64,000 nt of DNA, taken from positions 17,152 to 81,151 of the forward strand of contig JAFXCV010000018.1 of assembly GCA_017521325.1 (NCBI GenBank), in the 5' to 3' direction. The DNA comes from Oscillospiraceae bacterium (GTDB lineage Bacteria; Bacillota; Clostridia; Oscillospirales; Ruminococcaceae). The translations under genes and the position numbers were made by a program. Below, piece by piece: positions 18,379 through 25,573 of the stretch. Below the pieces are notes generated by a model. The model was not told the DNA's origin and searched no databases. It worked only from the letters and a program-made list of their open reading frames with translations. The stretch's first letter is position 1. The number at the start of each line of letters is the position of its first letter.

Positions 18379-20490
18379 TCAATCGTGTACAATGACCGGT
18401 GTGCCGTTAACAACCGTATTATACAAGCTCTTGACGAATTTGAACGGGAGATTGATGCATCCATGGGAACCGTTATACATATAAATGCTGCCGCCGAAAG
18501 AACCACGGCTCTTCATGTCATGCAGACCGATACCTGTATAGTCGATGGGCATCCAGTAATCTACCCATACCTCATAGCCGTGAATTGCCATGGTGCCGAG
18601 TTTACGGGGACTTTCATGCGACCACACCTGGAAGATACCACGGGGAGTTCTGCGAGAGCTTGCGGTTTCCGTGCCGGTTACGCAGTCGGATTCCATATTG
18701 ATGACACCATTTTTATAGTACCAGATATGCTGTGCGGAAATGTCGATCTCAATATATGTATCACCGATGTCGTTGGTGTCACGGCAGAAGCCGTAGCCCC
18801 AGTTTGTGTATTTCGGCTCAACTGTAACAGATTCTCCTGCTTCCAGAAGCTCCAGAATCTGTGTCGTTGTTGCCTTCTGGTCGATCTGCCAGCCGTAGAT
18901 GCTGGTTTTTGTCCACGGAACGGTGATCACGCCGTCGAGTGTGGAACGGAAGGTACGTGCCCTGCCGTAGGTGTCGTATTTCTCTGCCATTGCCGCAACA
19001 AATTCTTCAATTTTATTGGGATTGAAGGCAGTCTTCCCCTCGTTGGTGAACATCACCCACGAAGCAATGGTTTCGCCGTCGAGCACTTCCTTGCGGTCGG
19101 AGAAATCAAAGGTAATTGCACATTTTGCATATTTGTTGCAAAGCTCCAGATGCTCCTGCAGATCCTCTGACTTAATTTTTGCAAGATAATTGTTGTAGCA
19201 GCCGGATTCCACCATGTTGACGGTGAAGTTTCCGGTTTTCAGCTGATCCTCCAGATAATCGACCAGCACGCCCTTGTCGAACGTGTCACCGATTGTTTCG
19301 GGAGCGATCTCATACAGCCCTGTATCGGCATTCAGGACAATATAGGCATCCTTTGAAGGATCCGAACCCCAGCCGTAACGCTCAAACATCAGCTGCATGA
19401 CTTTTTCATCATAGTTAATGTCATATTCGACTGTGTAGGTAGATTCCTTGAAAAGCTTGCCGATCCAGAGAAGGCTGTTTTCGGAGAACGCCTCGTCAAG
19501 GCGATCAAGCTCCATGGAGTAATAGGCGTTATATTCTTCTGCCGTGAAGGTCACAGTTTCACCTTCCGAGGTGATCAGTTCAAGATCTGCAACCTCTGCA
19601 CGTTCCATCAGTGCGTCGTGTGCCTCCTGCTTGCTCATGCCGCCCACAGGGAGGTGGTTGATATAGGTGTTCGGCAGGAATTTATTCGCATAGACAATTG
19701 CAACAACGATGTAGGAGATCAGCAGCGCACCGCCGACGGAGCCTCCGACAATTGCAGCGAGCTTGCCGATGGGCAGGGGAAGTTTCGGCATTGCCTTCTT
19801 TTTTGCGGCGGGCTTTGCCGCAGCAGCAGCCTTTTTCGCAGGAGCAGCAGGTTTTGCAGGAGCAGCAGGTTTTGCAGCTGCTTCACCCTTGGAGGGTGCT
19901 GTAACGGGCTTTGCGCTGCCTGCCTTGCGCAGTGCAGGCAGGGGCTGCTTGACAGCCGTCGAAGCAGGTGCTGCGGTTTTCTGTGCAGGTGCAGCCGTGC
20001 TTTTCAGGGGCGGCAGTTTGCCGATGGGCTTTGGTGCGGAAGCCTGCTGTTTGGGCGCAGCTGCTTTCGGCACTGCGGCAACTGTTTCGGCAGAAGCATT
20101 TTTTGCAATCGCACTCTTGCTTCCTTTTTTGCGAAGCGGCGGCAGGCTGCCATTTTTCACAGGCTGGGGCTTCGGTGCGGCAGGACGTTCCACCATCGCA
20201 AGTGCCTCACGGATCTGCGCAACCTTCTGCGCACGGGTTTCCTCCGAGCCTTCCACGGGCATCGGATGATCCTCTACGGATACGTCAAGCTGCTCTGCGG
20301 AGGGCTTGGGAAGAACCGTATTCTCCGAAGACTTCTCCGCAGCAGGTGTTTCCTCTGCCGCTGTTTCTTCGGCTGCCGGAATTTCTTCCGCAGGCGATTC
20401 TTCCGCTGTCGTATCCGTATTTTCGGATGCTTCGGCAGTTTCTGTTGTGGTTGTATCCTCAGCCTCAGGAGCGTCGAGATTCTCCTGCAT
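18379..20490 (-). CDS. Membrane-anchored L,D-transpeptidase (YkuD family)
   Basis: About 703 residues. A long cytosolic tail, acidic then Ala/Pro/Lys-rich (1-250), precedes one membrane segment (about 253-277). Outside come peptidoglycan-binding-like domains and a C-terminal YkuD domain with the catalytic motif SHGCINLP and a supporting IHGYEVW. YkuD enzymes make 3-3 cross-links in peptidoglycan or attach proteins to it. The start at 20490 is preferred because AGAAGGATCTT precedes it; an ATG at 20520 would add ten residues but its AAAGGA abuts the codon. The 250-residue cytosolic tail is unusual for this family. Confidence 0.9.
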   Translation of the reverse strand: MQENLDAPEAEDTTTTETAEASENTDTTAEESPAEEIPAAEETAAEETPAAEKSSENTVLPKPSAEQLDVSVEDHPMPVEGSEETRAQKVAQIREALAMVERPAAPKPQPVKNGSLPPLRKKGSKSAIAKNASAETVAAVPKAAAPKQQASAPKPIGKLPPLKSTAAPAQKTAAPASTAVKQPLPALRKAGSAKPVTAPSKGEAAAKPAAPAKPAAPAKKAAAAAKPAAKKKAMPKLPLPIGKLAAIVGGSVGGALLISYIVVAIVYANKFLPNTYINHLPVGGMSKQEAHDALMERAEVADLELITSEGETVTFTAEEYNAYYSMELDRLDEAFSENSLLWIGKLFKESTYTVEYDINYDEKVMQLMFERYGWGSDPSKDAYIVLNADTGLYEIAPETIGDTFDKGVLVDYLEDQLKTGNFTVNMVESGCYNNYLAKIKSEDLQEHLELCNKYAKCAITFDFSDRKEVLDGETIASWVMFTNEGKTAFNPNKIEEFVAAMAEKYDTYGRARTFRSTLDGVITVPWTKTSIYGWQIDQKATTTQILELLEAGESVTVEPKYTNWGYGFCRDTNDIGDTYIEIDISAQHIWYYKNGVINMESDCVTGTETASSRRTPRGIFQVWSHESPRKLGTMAIHGYEVWVDYWMPIDYTGIGLHDMKSRGSFGGSIYMYNGSHGCINLPFKFVKSLYNTVVNGTPVIVHD

Positions 20491-20534
20491 AAGATCCTTC
20501 TGATCTGACAAGCTGTTCATTCCTTTCTATCTCA

Positions 20535-20554
20535 ATTACAGCATGCGCTGTAAT
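20535..20554. promoter_or_regulatory. Perfect inverted repeat before the L,D-transpeptidase gene
   Basis: ATTACAGC-ATGC-GCTGTAAT has 8-base arms and a 4-base centre, 45 bases upstream of the chosen start codon. It may be an operator or an mRNA hairpin. Confidence 0.45.
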
Positions 20555-20705
20555 AATGGTATTTCTCAATGTGACATACAGATATCCCATCTTATTCAGT
20601 ATACCATAGAATACAGTACAAAGTAAATGAACAAGTGGTTACATTTCAATAACAAACCTTTTTTGCAGAAAATTGACGAAATACAGCGGATTTTCAAAAA
20701 GCAAG

Positions 20706-20734
20706 TTGACATTTCGTTAAGATTGTGTTATAAT
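20706..20734 (+). promoter_or_regulatory. Sigma-A promoter of the DUF1015 gene
   Basis: TTGACA (20706-20711), 17 bases, TATAAT (20729-20734). The transcript would have a leader of about 70 bases. Confidence 0.88.
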
Positions 20735-20809
20735 TATTACTGATTTTGGAAGAAATCGTGCACAGCGGATGCAAGTCCTGCTGTTCTATTTTGGGAAAGG
20801 TGTGTTATT

Positions 20810-22048
20810 ATGCAGAATATTTTTACAGCGGCAGATATTCTTCTGCCCGATTTTACAGTGACGGACGCTGCGAAGTGGAGCGTCATCGCATGCGACCAGT
20901 TTACAGGAGACCCTTCCTACTGGGAGAATGCGGCAGCGCTGGTGGGCGATGCACCGTCCACGCTCAGTCTGATCCTGCCGGAAGTTTATCTTGAGGATGC
21001 AGATGTAGAGGAGCGCATCTGCGCCATCCGTACGAATATGGAGCAGTATCTGGAAAACGGCGTGCTGCGCACTTATGAGGACGCCATGATCTATGTTGAA
21101 CGCATGCAGGGCAACGGCGTGCTGCGAGCAGGTGTCATCGGCAAGATCGACCTTGAAGCATATGATTACAACAAGGGAAGTGTTTCGCCCGTCCGTGCAA
21201 CGGAGGCTACCGTGCTTGAGCGTATTCCTCCGAGAATGCGTGTGCGTGAAAAGGCAGAGCTGGAGCTGCCCCATATCATGATTCTGATCGACGATCCGCA
21301 GGATACCGCCATCGGCAGCTGTACTGCGGCAAAGAATAATATGCAGAAGCTCTACAGCACAGAGCTGATGAGCGGAGGCGGCAGTGTGGACGGCTACCTG
21401 ATGGGCGAAGCGGAGCAGGCTGCATTCCAGAGCGCACTTTCCGCACTTCTCGAGCGTGAGGAAAACCGTGAGCTGCAGTTTGCAATGGGCGACGGCAACC
21501 ACTCCCTCGCAACAGCCAAGGCATGCTACGAAGCAATGAAGCAGGCAAATCCCGGTGTGGATCTCTCCGATCATCCTGCAAGGTATGCCCTCGTGGAAAT
21601 CGTCAACCTCCACAGCGATGCGCTGCAGTTTGAGGCAATCCACCGTATTATTGAAAATACGGACACTGCAAAGCTTATAGACGTGCTGACGCAGGAGCTT
21701 GCACTGTCTGAAACCGAATCCGAGCAGCCTGTGACCGTTGTACAGAACGGCACAAGAAGGACGCTGTACATTCATAAGCCCTCCTCCAATCTTGCGGTGG
21801 GCAGCCTCCAGAATGTGCTGGATGCATTCCTTGCGGAAAATGCAGGAAAGATCGACTATATCCACGGTGAAGAAACCGTGGAGCGTCTGGCGGCAAAGGA
21901 TGGCAGCATCGGCTTCCTCCTGCCCGATCTCCACAAGAGCCTGCTGTTCCCGAGCGTGCAGAAGGATGGCGTTCTTCCCAGAAAGACCTTCTCCATGGGA
22001 CATGCGGAGGATAAGAGATACTACATGGAGTGCCGCAGAATTCGCTGA
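20810..22048 (+). CDS. DUF1015 family protein
   Basis: A 412-residue cytosolic protein of the DUF1015 family, recognised from the N-terminal WSVIACDQFTGDPSYWE and the block FAMGDGNHSLATAKACYE in the middle. The family is widespread in Clostridia, often near serine or amino-acid metabolism genes, and its biochemical role is not settled. Here it stands alone behind a consensus promoter. The ATG follows AAAGGTGTGTTATT. Confidence 0.85.
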   Translation: MQNIFTAADILLPDFTVTDAAKWSVIACDQFTGDPSYWENAAALVGDAPSTLSLILPEVYLEDADVEERICAIRTNMEQYLENGVLRTYEDAMIYVERMQGNGVLRAGVIGKIDLEAYDYNKGSVSPVRATEATVLERIPPRMRVREKAELELPHIMILIDDPQDTAIGSCTAAKNNMQKLYSTELMSGGGSVDGYLMGEAEQAAFQSALSALLEREENRELQFAMGDGNHSLATAKACYEAMKQANPGVDLSDHPARYALVEIVNLHSDALQFEAIHRIIENTDTAKLIDVLTQELALSETESEQPVTVVQNGTRRTLYIHKPSSNLAVGSLQNVLDAFLAENAGKIDYIHGEETVERLAAKDGSIGFLLPDLHKSLLFPSVQKDGVLPRKTFSMGHAEDKRYYMECRRIR

Positions 22049-22094
22049 ACGTATGAATGATCAATCCGGCAACGAAAGGTCGATAATTGAATTC

Positions 22095-22170
22095 AAAAGG
22101 CGATAGCCTTTGGCGGGTGGAGGGTACGCAGTACCCTCCTATAGCCCCCCTCGGGGAGGGGTTGGGGACA
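22095..22170 (+). repeat. Intergenic hairpin/G-run element, copy B
   Basis: Three parts are visible: an AAAGGC/GCCTTT hairpin (about 22097-22112), GGCGGGT, the palindrome GAGGGTACGCAGTACCCTC, then ATAGCCCCCCTCGGGGAGG and GGTTGGGG. The same order and nearly the same bases occur in inverted orientation at 44231-44325. Confidence 0.8.
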
Positions 22171-22238
22171 GCATTGGAGTGCTCCCCCCAAAAAAGTATC
22201 TATATTTATATGCCGGAGTACTATAAGAGGATAATAAG

Positions 22239-23159
22239 ATGAAATACAAATGGCTCTGCATCCTGTCCGTGATTGCATCCGTACTCGTCAGTCAGTGCAT
22301 CATTTTCGCCGATCTTGATAATCTGGGCAACAGTTCCAGCGGCGGCGGCTTTATTCCCTATGGAATGGGCATCGTGCTGGGTATCATCATGGCAGTGATC
22401 GTGCTGGTTCTGATCGTGACGGTGGCGGCTCTGAAGCTTGGCAAAAAATCAGAACGCAAACGTATCGTGCTTCCCATTTTGCTTGTGATCGTTTCTGCGG
22501 TGGTGACATATTATGGAAACCGTTTTGTGTTCACGGAGCTGATCGACAGAAATGACCTTGATAGGGACGGATTATCCAATGCCTATGAGGAGCTGATCGG
22601 AACGGATCCTCGCAAGAAGGATACCGGAACGAGGGAATATGCACTCGAACCCATCCGGACATCCGATCATGAAGCAGTAACAAATGTTTCGGTTACGGTC
22701 GTTGGCAGCGAGGATTACCTCTATGTATCTGCAAGAGAAATAGAAATTGCAAACGAATATGCCGAAATGCGGGACAGCCTGCGTATCTTCATCGGAGGGT
22801 TCGGAAATGCAGATTCGTACGTACTGCGTGGATTTGATACAATTACCGTGAAATTCTTTCTGCATTCTTCCGCTGACCCCGAGCTGTACCGTCCGGTCAT
22901 CTATGAGCAGGCGAAGGATGAATACATCTGCATCGGCTATACCGATGACGGCATCAAACGGATTCCGATCTGTATAGATATGACCTTGTGCGGAAAGACT
23001 GCACCCGTGGAGTACAGCTTCGACAGCAGCGAAAACTGCTACGTCGTGGAAATCCCCCAATCCCTTTACAGACGGGAAGGTCTGTTCGGCTACGGCGATG
23101 AAATCCATGTGGGACTTGCGCTTGCAGAGGCGCTTGAGGAGAATTTTGCAGTGCAGTGA
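22239..23159 (+). CDS. Membrane protein with EF-hand-like calcium motif, unknown
   Basis: 306 residues, not recognised as a known family. Three hydrophobic segments (about 5-25, 43-67, 77-97) anchor it. An outer domain begins with a thrombospondin/EF-hand-like loop, DLDRDGLSNAYEE followed by LIGTDP. The remaining 180 residues look like a beta-rich folded domain. The calcium-loop signature is common in extracellular proteins of this clade. The gene has AGAGGATAATAAG before its ATG and lies between element B and the rimP operon, apparently on its own. Confidence 0.65.
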   Translation: MKYKWLCILSVIASVLVSQCIIFADLDNLGNSSSGGGFIPYGMGIVLGIIMAVIVLVLIVTVAALKLGKKSERKRIVLPILLVIVSAVVTYYGNRFVFTELIDRNDLDRDGLSNAYEELIGTDPRKKDTGTREYALEPIRTSDHEAVTNVSVTVVGSEDYLYVSAREIEIANEYAEMRDSLRIFIGGFGNADSYVLRGFDTITVKFFLHSSADPELYRPVIYEQAKDEYICIGYTDDGIKRIPICIDMTLCGKTAPVEYSFDSSENCYVVEIPQSLYRREGLFGYGDEIHVGLALAEALEENFAVQ

Positions 23160-23190
23160 AAAACTGGAAAAGAAATTTCAGTTTTTTTCA
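23160..23190 (+). terminator. Terminator after the calcium-motif membrane protein
   Basis: AAAACTGGAA pairs with TTTCAGTTTT (one G-U), followed by more T; it begins right at the stop codon. Confidence 0.7.
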
Positions 23191-23198
23191 AAAAACCC

Positions 23199-23227
23199 TT
23201 GATTTTTTAAATAAAATGTGTTATAAT
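23199..23227 (+). promoter_or_regulatory. rimP: Promoter of the rimP-nusA-infB operon
   Basis: TTGATT (23199-23204), 17 bases, TATAAT (23222-23227), about 90 bases before rimP. Confidence 0.82.
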
Positions 23228-23251
23228 AAGTATATCATCATAGTAAAGTCA

Positions 23252-23282
23252 AAAGACCGGAGCAATCCGGTCTTTCGTTTTG
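23252..23282 (+). promoter_or_regulatory. Terminator-like leader hairpin before rimP
   Basis: AAAGACCGG, loop AGCAAT, CCGGTCTTT, then CGTTTT lies between the promoter and the rimP ribosome-binding site. It is a 9-bp stem with a short U-rich tail, inside the transcript. It could attenuate the operon, perhaps through NusA, which the operon encodes. No alternative antiterminator fold was found by eye. Confidence 0.6.
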
Positions 23283-23316
23283 CTTGTATCATATCTGCAA
23301 GGAGAGGAGAAATGCA

Positions 23317-23793
23317 ATGAAACTGAAGAAATTCGGCAGCACCGAGCAGCGCATCTATGAGCTGGCTGCCCCGATCGTGACGGAGCTTGGCTATCTTGTC
23401 TGGGATATCCGCTACGAGAAGGAGGGTGCGTCGTGGTACCTGCGTATTTTCATTGACAGCGAAACCGAAACCATCAGCATCAACGACTGCGAGAAGGTGA
23501 CAGGTCCCATCAGTGATATGCTCGACGAAAAGGATCCGATCGCACAGAGTTATATTCTGGAGATCAGCTCCGCAGGACTTGAGCGTGACCTGATCCGTGA
23601 AAGTCACTTTGACGCATGCGTAGGCTGTGTCGTCCGTGCAAGGCTCATCCGTCCCATTGACGGCTGCCGTGAAATGGTGGGAACATTGACGGACTGGAAC
23701 AAGGAACAGATTACACTGGAAACAGAAAACGGTGCAGCGGAAATTCCGTTCAATGCACTGGCTTTTGTCAAGCTGTATTTTGAATTTGAATAA
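23317..23793 (+). CDS. rimP: Ribosome maturation factor RimP
   Basis: A 158-residue cytosolic protein needed for 30S subunit maturation. Family marks are VWDIRYEKEGASWYLRIFID and the block INDCEKVTGPISDMLDEKDP, followed by YILEISSAGLERDL. The start at 23317 follows AAGGAGAGGAG; earlier in-frame sequence is not conserved. It heads the nusA-infB operon as in most bacteria. Confidence 0.96.
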   Translation: MKLKKFGSTEQRIYELAAPIVTELGYLVWDIRYEKEGASWYLRIFIDSETETISINDCEKVTGPISDMLDEKDPIAQSYILEISSAGLERDLIRESHFDACVGCVVRARLIRPIDGCREMVGTLTDWNKEQITLETENGAAEIPFNALAFVKLYFEFE

Positions 23794-23815
23794 AAACATG
23801 GAGGCGTAACAAGCA

Positions 23816-24940
23816 ATGAACAACGAATTTTTCGAAGCGCTGGCGGATCTGGGTACAGAAAACAGCGTGGATGCCGAGATTATGATCGAGAAGGTAAAGG
23901 GCGCAATGCAGAGAGCTGCACAGCGTATTTACCCTGACTGCAAGGAGAATATCCGTGTAGACATTGATCCGGCAAATCAGATTTTCAATGTGGTGCTGCT
24001 GCAGGAGGTCGTGGATGAAGAACCGATCAATGCAACACAGATTCACATTGATGTGGCAAGAACGATCGACCCGAACACCTATGTCGGTGCAATTGTGGAG
24101 CATCAGCTGGACATCTCCAAGTTCGGCAGAGCAGCTGCACAGTCTGCAAAGCAGTCGATCAAGGGCGATCTCCGTGACATCAACCGTGACCGTCTGCTGG
24201 AGAAGTTCCAGGGCAAGGAGAACGACATTCTCTCCGCAACCGTTACACAGGTAGAGCCGGGCAGAGGCTCCGCAACACTGGTGTACGACAAGACGGAGCT
24301 GTACCTGCTGCGTCAGGAACAGATTCCGGGTGAGGTGCTGCGTGAGGGCATGACCGTAAAGGTTTATGTGACAGCCATTGCCAATAAGAGCAAAAAGCCC
24401 GTCATTAAGGTTTCCCGTGTGCACAGAGATCTGGTCAAGCGTCTGTTTGAGCTGGAGGTTCCGGAAATTTATGACGGTACAGTAGAAGTCAAGGCAATTT
24501 CCCGTGAAGCAGGCTCCCGTTCCAAGATTGCAGTCGTTTCCCACGATGAGAATGTAGATGCCATCGGTTCCTGCATCGGCCCGAAGCGTTCCAGAATTTC
24601 TGCGATCGTGCGTGAGCTGGGCGGCGAGAAGATCGACATCATCCCCTACAGCGAGGATCCGGCAGAATTCATTGCACACGCACTGTCTCCGGCAAAGGTG
24701 CTGAAGGTCACGATTCTCGATGAGGAAGAGCGCACCTGCGTTGCGATCGTTCCCAACGACCAGCTTTCTCTTGCCATCGGTAACCGTGGTCAGAATGCAA
24801 AGCTTGCAGCAAAGCTCACGGGCTTTAAGATCGACATTAAGTCCGATCAGGATGCAGCAGCACTGGAAGCTGCAATGGAAGCAGCAGCTTCCGCTGAGGA
24901 AATGCCGGAGGAAGCAGCCGCTGAGGAAGCTGCGGAGTAA
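23816..24940 (+). CDS. nusA: Transcription termination/antitermination factor NusA
   Basis: 374 residues: an N-terminal RNA-polymerase-binding domain (1-125), an S1 domain (about 135-200) and two KH domains (about 200-345, with IGSCIGPKRSRISAIVRELG and AIGNRGQNAKLAAKLTG). A short Ala/Glu-rich tail follows. It lacks the extra acidic repeats of E. coli NusA, as is normal in Firmicutes. NusA tunes pausing, termination and antitermination, and it follows rimP in the operon. Confidence 0.97.
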   Translation: MNNEFFEALADLGTENSVDAEIMIEKVKGAMQRAAQRIYPDCKENIRVDIDPANQIFNVVLLQEVVDEEPINATQIHIDVARTIDPNTYVGAIVEHQLDISKFGRAAAQSAKQSIKGDLRDINRDRLLEKFQGKENDILSATVTQVEPGRGSATLVYDKTELYLLRQEQIPGEVLREGMTVKVYVTAIANKSKKPVIKVSRVHRDLVKRLFELEVPEIYDGTVEVKAISREAGSRSKIAVVSHDENVDAIGSCIGPKRSRISAIVRELGGEKIDIIPYSEDPAEFIAHALSPAKVLKVTILDEEERTCVAIVPNDQLSLAIGNRGQNAKLAAKLTGFKIDIKSDQDAAALEAAMEAAASAEEMPEEAAAEEAAE

Positions 24941-24955
24941 TCCGGAGGTGTCCGT

Positions 24956-25231
24956 ATGGCGAAGAAGATTCCGATGCGTATGTGTATCGGCTGCGGAGAA
25001 ATGAAGCCGAAAAAGGAATTGATCCGTGTGGTGAAATCACCGGAGGGAGAAATTGCACTGGACTTTACAGGCAAGAAAGCCGGCAGGGGCGCCTATCTTT
25101 GCCGCAGTCAGGAATGCCTGACGCAGGCGCAGAAAAGCCGCAGACTGGAAAAGAGCTTTTCCTGTAGGGTGGAAGCGGAAGTTTACGAGGTGATGATGCA
25201 TGCATTGTCCGAAGCTGACGGGACTGCTTAG
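24956..25231 (+). CDS. ylxR: YlxR family RNA-binding protein (DUF448)
   Basis: A 91-residue protein with the YlxR hallmark RMCIGCGEMKPKKELIRVV and later GKKAGRGAYLCRSQECL. YlxR-type proteins bind RNA or nucleoid targets and sit between nusA and infB in Firmicutes. Its last 32 bases overlap the next gene. Confidence 0.92.
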   Translation: MAKKIPMRMCIGCGEMKPKKELIRVVKSPEGEIALDFTGKKAGRGAYLCRSQECLTQAQKSRRLEKSFSCRVEAEVYEVMMHALSEADGTA

Positions 25232-25517
25232 TATCTGCCGCAAGGCAGGGAAAATGGCAATGGGGTTCGATCCCATGCTTGAAGCGCTTGCAGGCAGAAA
25301 GGCAAGCGGCGTGATCACAACGGAGGATATTTCCCCGAAAACATATAAGGAAGTGTGCTTTCACTGCGGAAAGAACCGGATTCCGGTGTGTCCCGTACCG
25401 CTGACGCAGGCGGAGATCGGGGCTGCAACGGGCAGAAATTCTGCAGTGATCGCAATTCTCGATAAGGGATTTTTTGACAGAATTCAAACACTGTGTGCGC
25501 AAGAAACGCAGCAGTGA
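25200..25517 (+). CDS. ylxQ: L7Ae-family ribosomal/RNA-binding protein (YlxQ-like)
   Basis: 105 residues with the L7Ae/L30e fold signature (LLSICRKAGKMAMGFDPMLE, then SAVIAILDKGFFDRI). L7Ae relatives bind kink-turn RNA; the bacterial YlxQ role is not firmly known. The start ATG at 25200 lies inside the end of ylxR, with GAGGTGATG just before, so translation is probably coupled. Confidence 0.88.
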   Translation: MHCPKLTGLLSICRKAGKMAMGFDPMLEALAGRKASGVITTEDISPKTYKEVCFHCGKNRIPVCPVPLTQAEIGAATGRNSAVIAILDKGFFDRIQTLCAQETQQ

Positions 25518-25573
25518 CCGTGAGCTCCGCAGCAGAGATGCGGCGGACTGTGTGAGATAGGAGGTTTTTGCCT

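Larger units (their letters stand above)
20491..20809. other. Intergenic control region between divergent genes
   Basis: This 319-base gap separates the minus-strand L,D-transpeptidase gene from the plus-strand DUF1015 gene. It holds a perfect dyad (20535-20554) near the transpeptidase start and a consensus promoter (20706-20734) for the DUF1015 gene. I see no open frame with a ribosome-binding site. Confidence 0.7.
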
